From CAWBOY01 sp963790585 (GTDB taxonomy: Bacteria; Planctomycetota; Planctomycetia; Gemmatales; Gemmataceae), in NCBI GenBank assembly GCA_963790585.1, contig CAWBOY010000008.1, positions 62,001-126,000 of the forward strand: a stretch of DNA of 64,000 nucleotides, given 5' to 3'. Below are positions 44,474 through 53,341 of the stretch, piece after piece. Under the pieces are notes generated by a model that made no database searches, was not told the origin of the DNA, and worked only from the letters and a program-made list of their open reading frames with translations. The translations under genes and the position numbers were made by a program. Position 1 is the first letter of the stretch, and the number at the start of each line of letters is the position of its first letter.

Positions 44474-45813
44474 ATGACCGCAACGACCCCGCTGCCCGTT
44501 CTCGATGCCGGCAAGCCCGAACTGGGCCGGGGCATCGATTATGAGCTGTTCATGGACTGCGTGCATTGCGGTCTCTGTCTCTCCTCGTGTCCGACCTATC
44601 TCGAAACGGGCAACGAAAACGACAGCCCGCGCGGCCGCATTTATCTCTGGCGCGCCGTCACCGACGGCAAGGTGGAGCTTGGCCCTGAAGTTCGTCAACA
44701 TCTCGATCTCTGCCTCGAGTGTCTCGGCTGCGAGAGCGCTTGCCCGTCCGGTGTGCAATATCACTCGATTATCGGATCTTATAAGAAGGACATGGCCAAA
44801 CTCGGGCCGGCGTTGCCGATGGTCTCCGGCCTGCAGCGTTGGATGTTGTTCAACCTGACGCCCTACGCGGGCCGGATGCGTTGGGCGCTTTGGCCATTGC
44901 GGATTTTGCAGCTGCTGGGCCTACGCGGCCTGGCGGATCGCATGGCCTGGCTGATGCCGCGCTCGCTGCGGCAGATGCAAGAGATTGTCCCGCGGCTATC
45001 TCCCTCACATGGGCAGTTACCTGAGCTATTGCCGGCAATCGGCAAGAAGCGGGCCCGCGTCGCACTCTTTGTCGGCTGCGCGGCGGATGCCTTTTTCCCA
45101 CAGACAACGGTCGCCACGGCGCGCGTCTTACAGCACAACGGCTGCGACGTCTGGATTCCGCGTCAACAAGGCTGTTGCGGAGCACTTCACGCCCATTCCG
45201 GGCTGGTCGAGCCGGCGCACAAGTTCGCCGCCCGCAACTGCGAGGCCTTTGGCCCAGGCCTGGCCGAAGGCTTGGAGAAGGTGGACGCGATCATCACCAA
45301 CGCCGGCGGCTGCGGCCCAGTCCTTAGGGATTATGGCCATCTGCTCGAGGGAACCGATCAGGTCAACGCCGGCGACCGCTTCGCCGGTAAGGTCAAAGAC
45401 ATTACCGAGTTCCTCATGGAGCTAGGCCCGATCAAGCCGACGCATCCGCTGCCGATGAAAGCAACCTATCACGACGCCTGCGGCCTGGCTCACGCCCAAA
45501 AGATCCGGGCCCAGCCGCGCCAGCTGCTGGCCTTGATTCCCGGCTTGGAATTGGTGCCATTAGCCGAGAGCGACACCTGCTGCGGCGCCGCCGGGAGTTA
45601 CAACATCACACAGCCCGAAATGGCGAACCTCGTTGGCCTGCGCAAGGCGCCAACATCGTCGAGACCGGCGCCGACGCCGTCTTCATGGGCAACGTCGGCT
45701 GCCAGCTACAGATCCTACGCCAGCTGCGCCGCCTGAAGCCGTCCATGTGGGTGGCCCATCCCGTCGATGCGCTGTGGGCGAGTTATAGTGGGGAGTCCGT
45801 AGCCCGTAGTTAG
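44474..45813 (+). CDS. glcF: glycolate oxidase iron-sulfur subunit GlcF-like, C-terminus frame-disrupted
   Basis: About 446 residues restored. Two ferredoxin-type clusters are visible: CVHCGLCLSSCPTYLETGNE and CLECLGCESACPSGVQYHS. Two CCG modules follow, with QQGCCGALHAHSG plus NAGGCGPVL, and DTCCGAAGSYN plus a final one. The frame breaks at about 45647-45655 in GGCGCC: the first frame stops at 45736. The correct frame reads ANIVETGADAVFMGNVGCQL, then VAHPVDALWASY, and stops at 45813 in a palindrome arm. It passes electrons from the flavin subunits to the respiratory chain. Confidence 0.9.
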
Positions 45814-45905
45814 TAGTCCGTAGCAAAAAACGCCAGAGGCCACGTCAACCCGGATGGGGTAACGTGGCCTCTGGCGTTTTTACTACGGACTACTGACTAC
45901 GGACT
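45794..45905. terminator. large palindrome with terminator-like core
   Basis: Outer arms AGTCCGTAG... and ...CTACGGACT enclose a 20-base perfect stem, AAAAACGCCAGAGGCCACGT against ACGTGGCCTCTGGCGTTTTT. The T-run on one strand and the A-run on the other allow bidirectional termination for the convergent glcF and YTV genes. The outer arms look like a repeat element. Confidence 0.8.
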
Positions 45906-45912
45906 AATCCAC

Positions 45913-47814
45913 CTATTTTTTCTTGCAGAAGCCGAAGAGCTTGCCGCCCTTGCTGTGGCCGGTGCTCGACGAGCAAGCGTCGCAAGCGAAACCGCTGCCG
46001 CTGCTGATCGAATACGGCGAAGCCGAGAAGCCCATGTCCGAGCCGCAACCGCTGCTCACGCCCATGGCCGGACCATAGGACGGAGCAGACATCGCGCCCG
46101 GGCCGCATGGCGAAGCCGGAGCGGGAACGGCGACCTTGACCGTGTAGGTGTAAGGAACCGACTCGGTGTAGGTTTCGGTCGTCGGGACGGTCTCGGTGAC
46201 GGTCTCGTAAACCGTCTTCTGACGGGTAGCCGTCTTGGTCACGAGGTTGGTCTTGGCGACCTGGACCGTGACTTCGCGGGTCATGGGAACGGATTCCGTT
46301 ACGTCACGATTCGCGGTCTTGGTGACGGTTTCGTAGGAGGTGACATTGCTGGTCACTTCCTTGGTTTCAGGAACGCTCTCATAAACCGTGTTCGTCGCCG
46401 TCTTGGTCACAGGCACATAGCTCGTGACGTTGGTGGTGACTTCTTTGGTCTGCGGAACGCTCTCGTACTCGGTCTTCGTCGCGGTCTTGGTGACAGCCTG
46501 GTACTTCGTCGTGTTGACCGTGAAGGTGCGAGTTTGAGGAACGCTTTCGTACTCGGTCTTCATCGCGGTCTTCGTGACGGGTTGGTACTTCGTGACGTTG
46601 ACCGTGACTTGACGGGTCTGAGGAACGTTTTCGTAGACCGTCTTCATGTCGGTCTTAGTCTGCTGCTGGTACGAGGTCACGTTGACGGTGACTTCGCGGG
46701 TCTGAGGAACGCTTTCGTAGACCGTCTTCATAGCGGTCTTGGTTTCCGTCTGATAGGTCGTCTGGTTGCAGGTGATTTCGCGGCTAACCGGAACAGACTT
46801 CATGACGGTCTTGCAAACGGGCTGCATTTCGCTGACGGTCTTGCAAACCGTCTTGGCGCAGCCGGTGCAAGGATCGATTTCCTGGACAGAGATCTTCTTC
46901 GTCACGCAGACGTTGCTGGTTACGGTCTCAGGAATGCATTGATAGCTGGTCACGGTCTTGGTTACTGGGACAGTGACCGGCACGCATACGCTGTAGGTGT
47001 ACGGAACCTGCTTGGCGACCGACGTGTAATAGGTCTCTGTCTTGGTCGTCGGGGTTACAACCGGCACGCTGACCGTGTAGGTGTAAGGAACCTGCTTGGC
47101 GACCGAGGTGTAGAAGGTTTCGGTCTTGGTTTCCGGAACCGTGATCGCTTCGTTGACCGTGTAGGTGTAAGGAACCTGCTTGGCGACCGAGGTGTAGAAG
47201 GTTTCGGTCTTGGTTTCCGGAACCGTGATCGCTTCGTTAACCGTGTAGGTATAAGGAACCTGCTTGGCGACCGACGTATAGAAGGTCTGCGTCGTCGTGA
47301 CGGGCTTCGTCACGGCTTCGTTGACGGTGTAGGTATAAGGAACCTGCTTGGCGACCTGCTTGTAGGTCGTCACCATCGACTTGACGGCTTTCGTGACCGG
47401 AACCGATTCCGTATAGGTATACGGGACCTGTTTCGTGACGGTCGTGTAATAGGTCTCGGTCTTCTTTTCGGGAACCATCACGGTGACGGATTCCTGGTAG
47501 GTGTACGGCTCGCTGACTGTCTTGGCGACCTGTTTGGAAACAGTCTTCATGACAGTACGCGTCTTCATTTCAGCGCGATATGCGGTGACAGTTTGATCGA
47601 CGTAGCTGACCGAGCTGCCGCAATCACCGCTGCTCATCGGTGCGCCGCAGCCGTAAGCGCTGCCAGCATAGACACCACCGCTGCCATACCCGACCGAGCC
47701 AGTCGAGCAGGTGTCGCACGCCGGCTTCTTTTTCTTGAAGCCGAATGCGTCGGACATGCCATTTACCGCCAATAAACTGGCGATGGCCAGACTGGCCAAT
47801 ACAAGCCTCTTCAT
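45913..47814 (-). CDS. secreted Cys-rich YTV-type repeat protein
   Basis: About 633 residues from ATG 47814, with a signal peptide (KRLVLASLAIASLLAVNGMSDA). The mature protein is nearly all repeat: units such as QVPYTYTVNEAITVP with ETKTETFYTSVAK, and later TKTAMKTEYESVPQTREVTV with NVTSYQ. Val, Thr and Tyr dominate. Cys pairs occur at both ends and in one central island (DPCTGCAKTVCK). This is the planctomycete YTV pattern, linked to the proteinaceous cell wall. The repeats predict long beta structure cross-linked by disulfides. A frame open upstream to 47961 is rejected in favour of the signal peptide start. The strong codon repetition also creates a long meaningless frame on the other strand. 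Confidence 0.88.
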   Translation of the reverse strand: MKRLVLASLAIASLLAVNGMSDAFGFKKKKPACDTCSTGSVGYGSGGVYAGSAYGCGAPMSSGDCGSSVSYVDQTVTAYRAEMKTRTVMKTVSKQVAKTVSEPYTYQESVTVMVPEKKTETYYTTVTKQVPYTYTESVPVTKAVKSMVTTYKQVAKQVPYTYTVNEAVTKPVTTTQTFYTSVAKQVPYTYTVNEAITVPETKTETFYTSVAKQVPYTYTVNEAITVPETKTETFYTSVAKQVPYTYTVSVPVVTPTTKTETYYTSVAKQVPYTYSVCVPVTVPVTKTVTSYQCIPETVTSNVCVTKKISVQEIDPCTGCAKTVCKTVSEMQPVCKTVMKSVPVSREITCNQTTYQTETKTAMKTVYESVPQTREVTVNVTSYQQQTKTDMKTVYENVPQTRQVTVNVTKYQPVTKTAMKTEYESVPQTRTFTVNTTKYQAVTKTATKTEYESVPQTKEVTTNVTSYVPVTKTATNTVYESVPETKEVTSNVTSYETVTKTANRDVTESVPMTREVTVQVAKTNLVTKTATRQKTVYETVTETVPTTETYTESVPYTYTVKVAVPAPASPCGPGAMSAPSYGPAMGVSSGCGSDMGFSASPYSISSGSGFACDACSSSTGHSKGGKLFGFCKKK

Positions 47815-48049
47815 GTTCAATCCTCTAGCCCCTGTTGCGGAAACACTGCGTCGGGCACATGCCGACAGAAGGTACATAGAAACGGTTTCGCGACCGTTTA
47901 TCCACCGTATTTCGCCTAACCTACCTATTTGACATACTTGTGGCAATGGAAAAAATTGCACAATCCTTACAATTGCTCCAATTTACCGATGCTACGCCTT
48001 TCCACTGGGTTTCCGTATTTACCGATCCTGTGTTAAGTGAGCAGAAACT

Positions 48050-48937
48050 ATGAAAATCCAAGGAATTATCCCGCCCGTAGCCACGCCGATGCAGGCAAAC
48101 GAAGACCTGGACCTGCCTCGGCTCCGCTGGTTTCTCGATCATTTGATCGATTCCGGCGTGCATGGGATCTTCGTTTTGGGCACGAATAGCGAGTTTTACA
48201 GCCTCGACGAGCGCGAGAAGCAGGAGGTGATTGCTACAGCTGTAGCCCACGTCAATAAGCGCGTGCCTGTCTATGCGGGCAGCGGGGCCGAGTCAACGCG
48301 CGAGACGATTCGTCTCACGAAAATGGCCGAGCGCGAGGGGGTGGACGGCGTATCGATCATCACGCCCTATTTCGTATATCCCAATCAGCAAGAGATTTAC
48401 GATCACTATCGTCGAATCGCGGAAAGCACGTCGCTACCTGTTATTTTGTACAACAACCCCGCGACCTGCGGCGGGCTCAAGATTGATGTCGACACGGTGG
48501 CCCGGCTCGCGGAGATCCCAAACATTCTCGCGGTCAAGGACTCCAGCGGCGATTTGCAAAACACGATCGAGTATATCCGCGTCGTCCCCGAGCGCTTCTC
48601 CGTATTGATGGGCCGAGACACGATGATCTTTTCCGCCATGGAGTTTGGCGCCCGCGGCGCGGTCCCGGCCACCGGAAACATCGCGCCGGCGCTCCTGGCC
48701 AAAATCTATAACTCGTTTGTGAATGGCGACTTGGCTACGGCTAAGGCGGCGCAGCTGCAGCTCAATCCGCTGCGCCTGGCCCTCGGGCTCTGCACGGCCC
48801 CAGGCGGCGTGAAAGCGGCGCTCCAGCTGCTCGGCCTCTCGATTGGGCCAAGCCGGTCGCCGGTGTCGGGCCTGGCGCCGGACAAGGTCAGCAAGATGAA
48901 GGCGTCTCTGGTGGCGGCGGGTTTGAAGCCGGTTTGA
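48050..48937 (+). CDS. dihydrodipicolinate synthase family protein
   Basis: 295 residues, DHDPS/NAL-type TIM barrel. IQGIIPPVATPMQANEDLDLPRL starts the barrel; GIFVLGTNSEFYSL replaces the common GTTGE; VILYNNPATCGG holds the catalytic Tyr; ILAVKDSSGDLQ holds the Schiff-base Lys; LMGRDTMIFSAMEFGARGAVPATGNI follows. It could be dapA for lysine and peptidoglycan precursors or a related aldolase; the altered GTNSEF loop makes the substrate uncertain. Diverges from the YTV gene across a 235-base gap that holds both promoters. Confidence 0.85.
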   Translation: MKIQGIIPPVATPMQANEDLDLPRLRWFLDHLIDSGVHGIFVLGTNSEFYSLDEREKQEVIATAVAHVNKRVPVYAGSGAESTRETIRLTKMAEREGVDGVSIITPYFVYPNQQEIYDHYRRIAESTSLPVILYNNPATCGGLKIDVDTVARLAEIPNILAVKDSSGDLQNTIEYIRVVPERFSVLMGRDTMIFSAMEFGARGAVPATGNIAPALLAKIYNSFVNGDLATAKAAQLQLNPLRLALGLCTAPGGVKAALQLLGLSIGPSRSPVSGLAPDKVSKMKASLVAAGLKPV

Positions 48938-48945
48938 CCGCTGTA

Positions 48946-48975
48946 ATTTATATAGCCCCCGGCTTGCCGGGGGAA
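48946..48975. repeat. CCCCCGGCTTGCCGGGGG palindrome, copy 2
   Basis: Perfect 18-base palindrome with ATTTATATAGC in front, right after the DHDPS-family stop. It could terminate both convergent transcripts. Confidence 0.85.
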
Positions 48976-48986
48976 ATTTCCCCTTC

Positions 48987-49751
48987 TTATTCGTCATCTT
49001 GAACCGGCATTTTCCCGGTTTCAACGATCTCCCGCACCGAGCCAGGCAATAACGTCCAGGTCGCCTGATACGTCGCTTCGAGTGGTACCATGACATGAAA
49101 CGCTTCGGCAAGAAACAGCGGCATATCCGGGATCGTATCGCCTATTGTTACCGGTTGTACATAGGCCACCTTCTCGGATCGGCCTGCTTTATAAGACGCT
49201 AAGATGCGGTCTTTATTGGCTGGGAATTCGAAGGCAGCATCGTCGTCTTGGAAGTCGTCCCAGATAGCGCGATGAATCCCGTGCGGATCGCGTTTCGTAG
49301 GGGGAAAGAGATCGACGACCAGCAAATGAATGCCTTTGGCTATGAAATCCTGACTCTTTTCGACGAACTCCTTGAACGCCCGTTTGCTGTCCTTGTTGCC
49401 CGGCGAAACGATCTCGATCACGGCGATCGTTGGCCCGAGCCGCTGTTGGATGACAATACGGTTGGCACGCTCGGCATAGGCCTCTTTGGTCGATCTGCTT
49501 ATAAACTGTGTTTCTGGCGGATCCTTCGTGGCGAGGCCGCGTCCCTGCATCGGGTTTTGGGACCGCACATTTTCCCCGCGGTCGAGAGTGAGAACGTCCG
49601 CTTCCACCGAACCTGACCTTTGTTCGACCAGCGCGGTGATCCCATCCGGCAGCAGGCTTGAATTTAAGGCATTGCAGATCGAGACTGTCCAAGATTGATG
49701 GAAGTGGTGAAACAAGCCCGAATAGACGCGCATCCAGTCATGAATCGGCAT
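48987..49751 (-). CDS. DUF4058 family protein, paralogue 1
   Basis: 254 residues. The start MPIHDWMRVYSGLFHHFHQSW, then LNSSLLPDGITALVEQRSG and the IVSPGNKDSKRAFKEFVEK-type motif define DUF4058. LLVVDLFPPTKRDPHGIHRAIWD follows. The Glu/Lys spacing in IVIQQRLGPTIAVIEIVSPGNK resembles a nuclease-like core, which is speculative. It overlaps the start region of its paralogue's end by 14 bases and shares about half of its residues, so it is a tandem duplication. Function unknown. Confidence 0.82.
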   Translation of the reverse strand: MPIHDWMRVYSGLFHHFHQSWTVSICNALNSSLLPDGITALVEQRSGSVEADVLTLDRGENVRSQNPMQGRGLATKDPPETQFISRSTKEAYAERANRIVIQQRLGPTIAVIEIVSPGNKDSKRAFKEFVEKSQDFIAKGIHLLVVDLFPPTKRDPHGIHRAIWDDFQDDDAAFEFPANKDRILASYKAGRSEKVAYVQPVTIGDTIPDMPLFLAEAFHVMVPLEATYQATWTLLPGSVREIVETGKMPVQDDE

Positions 49752-50502
49752 GGGGAACCTCTGGGTGCGTCCCTTCGTCGGGATTTTCCAATGACGCCTT
49801 CAACACTTTGGGAAAGACATCCCACGATGCCTGATAGGTCGATTCCAGCGGGCAGGCAACATAGCGCTCCGGCGTCAGAAAGATCGGCATGTCCGGAAGA
49901 CGATCGCCAACGGCAATGGGTTCGACGAAGGCCCGAAAGGCCGTGCCGGCCGAGTAAGCAGCCAACGTCAACGGCTTGGCAGCAGGAAGTCTAAACTCTT
50001 CATCGCAGATGCGGTCCCAGATCAATTTGTGAATGCCCTGCGGGTCCCGTTTGGAAGGTGGAAACAGATCGACAATCAGAAGATGAATTCCGACGTGCAA
50101 GAACTCGACCACTTTGCGGGCAAAGGTTTTGATCGCGTGACGACTATCCTTGTTCCCCGGTGAGACTATCTCGATTATCGAAACAACCGTGCCATCCGGA
50201 TGGTGAATGGCGACGCGATCCGCCTTTTGAGCGTACCGGGCTGCGTCGGCTTGGGTTTGATGCATCACCTTCACGGGCGTTTCGGCCAGCGCAAATCCTC
50301 CCTCGGAGCCACTGCCGCGCACGAAGGGGATGGACAAGGTCACAACGTCCGGCTCCGGCCCCCCCGTCCGCTGATCGGCCAGGGCGAAATAGCCATCGGG
50401 TAATAGTCCGGCATTTAGCGAATTGCGTATCGCAATTATCCAACTTTGATGGAAGTCGTGAAAACGGTTGGCCCGAACGCGCGTCCAGTCATGAATCGGC
50501 AT
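49738..50502 (-). CDS. DUF4058 family protein, paralogue 2
   Basis: 254 residues, the same length as paralogue 1. The start MPIHDWTRVRANRFHDFHQSW, LNAGLLPDGYFALADQRTG, EIVSPGNKDSRHAIKTFARKV and LLIVDLFPPSKRDPQGIHKLIWD align motif for motif. The tail (ESTYQASWDVFPKVLKASLENP) is also shared. It lies upstream on the same strand, and the two genes overlap by 14 bases, so they are likely cotranslated. Substrate and role unknown. Confidence 0.82.
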   Translation of the reverse strand: MPIHDWTRVRANRFHDFHQSWIIAIRNSLNAGLLPDGYFALADQRTGGPEPDVVTLSIPFVRGSGSEGGFALAETPVKVMHQTQADAARYAQKADRVAIHHPDGTVVSIIEIVSPGNKDSRHAIKTFARKVVEFLHVGIHLLIVDLFPPSKRDPQGIHKLIWDRICDEEFRLPAAKPLTLAAYSAGTAFRAFVEPIAVGDRLPDMPIFLTPERYVACPLESTYQASWDVFPKVLKASLENPDEGTHPEVPHADS

Positions 50503-50531
50503 GGGGAACCTCCATCCGCCCGTGTATCTCT

Positions 50532-51233
50532 TTAATCAAACAACGTCCGCTCCGCCGCCTGCTCCGCTACCGGAGCGATCAGCCCGGCCCCTTCGTTTCG
50601 CGCACTATTCACCAGCTCCGACACCGGATGAAGCTTCAAACGCTCCGAGGGAAACGGCTTGAGCAGCCCGCGCAGCTCGTCCAGGTCGGACCGCGTTGCC
50701 GACAGCCAGCGGTCGAAATGGGCTTTTTCCAAAATCACTGGCATGCGCGTGTGCAACGGGCGCAACAACTCGGTGGCATCGGTCGTGATGATCGAACACG
50801 ACTCGATGACTTCCCCTTCAGGATCGACCCAGCTGTCCCAGATTCCGGCGAAGACCATTGGCTCGCCATCACTGCGCTCGATGAAATAAGGCGTCTTCTT
50901 TTTGCCGGTCCCTTTCTTCCACTCGAAAAAGCCATCGACGGGAATGAGGCAGCGCCGCGACACGAAGGCCGACCGAAAAGCCGGCTTTTCATGAACGGTA
51001 TCGCCGCGCACATTGAACGTATGGGTAGCGATGCTCGCGTCCTTGGCCCAGGCAGGGATCAGCCCCCAGCGCAGCCAGACGAGTTCTTTGCCGCCGTCCT
51101 TGCCCAGGCGCAAGGCAAGGACGCGTTGAGTCGGCGCGACGTTATAACGCGGCACGCGCTCACCGATAAACGGCAGCTCGCCGATCGCATTGATCAGCCG
51201 TCCGTAGTTGTATTGCGTGAAACGGCCGCACAT
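50532..51233 (-). CDS. SOS response-associated peptidase (YedK/HMCES family)
   Basis: 233 residues, a complete SRAP domain. Cys2 in MCGRFTQ is the crosslinking residue. RYNVAPTQ, WGLIPAWAKD, THTFNVRGDTV, RRCLIPVDGFFEWKK (catalytic Glu) and LLRPLHTRMPVIL (catalytic His) are in the family order. The usual FNARAE motif reads FNVRGDT here, a mild change. The protein caps abasic sites in single-stranded DNA through the N-terminal Cys. No LexA-type box was recognised upstream. Confidence 0.93.
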   Translation of the reverse strand: MCGRFTQYNYGRLINAIGELPFIGERVPRYNVAPTQRVLALRLGKDGGKELVWLRWGLIPAWAKDASIATHTFNVRGDTVHEKPAFRSAFVSRRCLIPVDGFFEWKKGTGKKKTPYFIERSDGEPMVFAGIWDSWVDPEGEVIESCSIITTDATELLRPLHTRMPVILEKAHFDRWLSATRSDLDELRGLLKPFPSERLKLHPVSELVNSARNEGAGLIAPVAEQAAERTLFD

Positions 51234-51318
51234 GGATGCTTTGCTCCGAGAGCGATAGTCCGCCAGGAGTATTGTTTGTGGGAATGTTGGATATGTTTCG
51301 AGCGGAGGTGATCTTCCT

Positions 51319-51771
51319 TTACCTTGAATTCAGCAAATGAAGGTTCAACCCACGCTTTTGATAGGTCTTAAAGCCGCGATCGAATGTAACCCTCTCCGCC
51401 CCAAGGGCGATGGCGAAGGCTGCCAAATAGGCATCCATCCAGACGTTCGGCGCGGCCTGGAGGATGCCTCCGAGTTCAAGCCATAGGGTTCTTGTTGCTG
51501 GCGGCTCGTCGGTTCGGGAAACCGCTGGATCACCGCAGACGTTGGCAAGGAACTCAATCGCCTCGGCGTTCTTGGGAGGGAGAGCATGACACCGCTTCAT
51601 GACCACTTCTTGCGTAACCAAACGAAGAAATCCTAGCTCCGTCTGGCGGCAGAAGACGAGGTCGCCTTGTCCGAGGGCTGCCGTGTCATACCAGTGGCGC
51701 ACAGTCTTGTGATCCTGATGCCCATCAATCGTTAGCGCGATCCACGTGTTGATATCCAAAAGCCTTTTCAT
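51319..51771 (-). CDS. VapC-type PIN domain toxin
   Basis: 150 residues. RLLDINTWIALTIDGH gives the first Asp, VFCRQTELGFLRLVTQ the mid acidic residue, and WMDAYLAAFAIALGAERVTFDRGF the last pair. These four spaced acidic residues are the PIN RNase site. The gene overlaps the 3' end of the VapB-like gene by 47 bases. Target RNA unknown. Confidence 0.88.
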   Translation of the reverse strand: MKRLLDINTWIALTIDGHQDHKTVRHWYDTAALGQGDLVFCRQTELGFLRLVTQEVVMKRCHALPPKNAEAIEFLANVCGDPAVSRTDEPPATRTLWLELGGILQAAPNVWMDAYLAAFAIALGAERVTFDRGFKTYQKRGLNLHLLNSR

Positions 51772-52048
51772 ACCGCTCCACTTCCAATTGCAGGTCTAAG
51801 TCCTTGAGCCAATCGCACCATTCCTGCGTGGATAGTTTGTTCAAGTCGTCTGGTTGAGCGGAACGGACCTTTATCAACGGGAGATTTCTGGATAACAGGG
51901 GTTCGCTATGCTCGCTGGTCTGCGGAACGGGATTTAGAACGACCTGAAGTAAGCCCGCGATAACATCCTCAGGCTTCTGCCCTTGCTCCGCGGCACGCAA
52001 GTTGATTTGACGCACCAGCTCATCAGGAAGATCGAGGGTTGTTTTCAT
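51725..52048 (-). CDS. VapB-type antitoxin
   Basis: 107 residues. KTTLDLPDELVRQINLRAAEQGQ is a ribbon-helix-helix DNA-binding N-terminus, and EWCDWLKDLDLQLEVERYEKAFG is an acidic C-terminal segment likely to bind the PIN toxin. The 47-base overlap with the toxin gene couples their translation. Such proteins usually autorepress their operon; no operator was called. Confidence 0.82.
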   Translation of the reverse strand: MKTTLDLPDELVRQINLRAAEQGQKPEDVIAGLLQVVLNPVPQTSEHSEPLLSRNLPLIKVRSAQPDDLNKLSTQEWCDWLKDLDLQLEVERYEKAFGYQHVDRAND

Positions 52049-52290
52049 GCATCCATTTTCCTGGTTTCCCCAATTTCTGTCAAGTTTCGCCGCGCGGCAC
52101 CTTCATCCTCGCCCGCAAACGCGAAAAAATCCCACCAAGATCCTTTGACCCCTTTGCCGATCGATGCTACGATTACTTTTTCCGCTTTCCCCGGACGAGC
52201 GACTGGGCCATCAGCAGCGTTGTGGGAAGTGAGGGTGTTTGCGTGGAACATTTACCTAACTAAATCCGCCTGCGGGCAGGAGGGCCGTGC

Positions 52291-53220
52291 GTGGCCATTG
52301 TCCAAGTAAAAGATCTGATCGAGGCCGGCGTCCATTTTGGCCATCGCGCTAGTCGCTGGAATCCCAAGATGCGGCCGTATATATACGGCAAGCGTAACCT
52401 CATCCATATCATTGACTTGCGTGAAACCGTTCGCGGTATGTTGCGCACCAACCGCTATCTTGCCAAGACCGCGTCCAATGGCTCGCTCGTGCTCTTCGTC
52501 GGCACCAAGCGCCAAAGCAAGGAAGCCATCGAGCGCGAGGCCGCTCGCTGTGGCATGCCTTACGTCAACGAGCGCTGGCTGGGCGGCACTCTCACAAATT
52601 ACCGCACGATCCGCGACCGGCTCAAACGGCTCCAAGAGCTGGAGACGATGTGGCTGCCGTCTCATGAAAATCCCGGCAAGGTCAATCTGCCGGCCTATAT
52701 GAAGACGATGCTCTCCGACGCCGGCACCGGCAAGCTCGAGCTGAGCAAGGCCCCGGAATCCGCCGCGATCCGCGGCTACAGCAAGAAGATGGTGGCCACG
52801 CTCAATCGCGAGCTGACCAAGATTCATCGTAACCTCTCCGGCATCCGCGACATGAATCGTCTCCCCGACGCTCTCATCGTCGTCGATCCGAAGCGCGAAC
52901 ATATCGCCGTCAAGGAAGCGCAACGCATGGGCGTCGCGGTCGTCTCCTTGATCGACACCGATAGCGATCCCGACACCGTCGATTTAGCCATTCCGGGCAA
53001 CGACGACAGCATCCGCTCGATCGAGTTGATTCTCGCCAAGCTCGCCAACGCCGTGATCGAAGGCAAGGCAGCTCTTCCCGCCGAGGCCGCCAACCAATCT
53101 GGTCCGCGTCCGCGACCGCAGGGCGGTCGCAACGACCGCGGGCCAGACCGCGGCGGCGAGCGTCCGCAAGATTCGCGCGGCGAATCGAACCCACGCCCCG
53201 CTCCCGCTGTCGTAGAATAA
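52291..53220 (+). CDS. rpsB: 30S ribosomal protein S2 with basic C-terminal extension
   Basis: 309 residues from GTG 52291, which has AGGAGG about 7 bases upstream. VKDLIEAGVHFGHRASRWNPKMRPYIYG, IIDLRETVRG, LFVGTKRQ, NERWLGGTLTNYRTI and ALIVVDPKREHIAVKEA are invariant S2 motifs. After position 260 comes a disordered tail rich in Arg, Pro and Gly (GPRPRPQGGRNDRG...) not found in Escherichia coli S2 (about 240 residues). Followed by tsf, the classic order. Confidence 0.97.
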   Translation: MAIVQVKDLIEAGVHFGHRASRWNPKMRPYIYGKRNLIHIIDLRETVRGMLRTNRYLAKTASNGSLVLFVGTKRQSKEAIEREAARCGMPYVNERWLGGTLTNYRTIRDRLKRLQELETMWLPSHENPGKVNLPAYMKTMLSDAGTGKLELSKAPESAAIRGYSKKMVATLNRELTKIHRNLSGIRDMNRLPDALIVVDPKREHIAVKEAQRMGVAVVSLIDTDSDPDTVDLAIPGNDDSIRSIELILAKLANAVIEGKAALPAEAANQSGPRPRPQGGRNDRGPDRGGERPQDSRGESNPRPAPAVVE

Positions 53221-53230
53221 ATGAATAGGA

Positions 53231-53296
53231 TATTTATATAGCCGCCGGCTTGCCGGCGGTCTTTCTTAACCCCGGGCAAGCCCGGGGCTATATAAA
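53231..53296. repeat. two CCGGC-rich palindromes in the rpsB-tsf gap
   Basis: GCCGCCGGCTTGCCGGCGGT and CCCCGGGCAAGCCCGGGG lie back to back with TTTATATAG and CTATATAAA outside, so the pair is itself inverted. They may act as an attenuator or terminator between rpsB and tsf. Confidence 0.85.
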
Positions 53297-53341
53297 GAAT
53301 CCGCGCTGATTGCCAAAGTTTCCCGATCAAGGATTAGTCGC

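Noticed and set aside
45955..47775. A 606-codon open frame on the plus strand opposite the YTV gene
   Set aside because: It exists only because the YTV repeats avoid stops on the other strand; its product is an Arg/Gly/His/Leu-rich repetition, without ribosome site or family features, while the minus-strand frame has a signal peptide and known repeat pattern.
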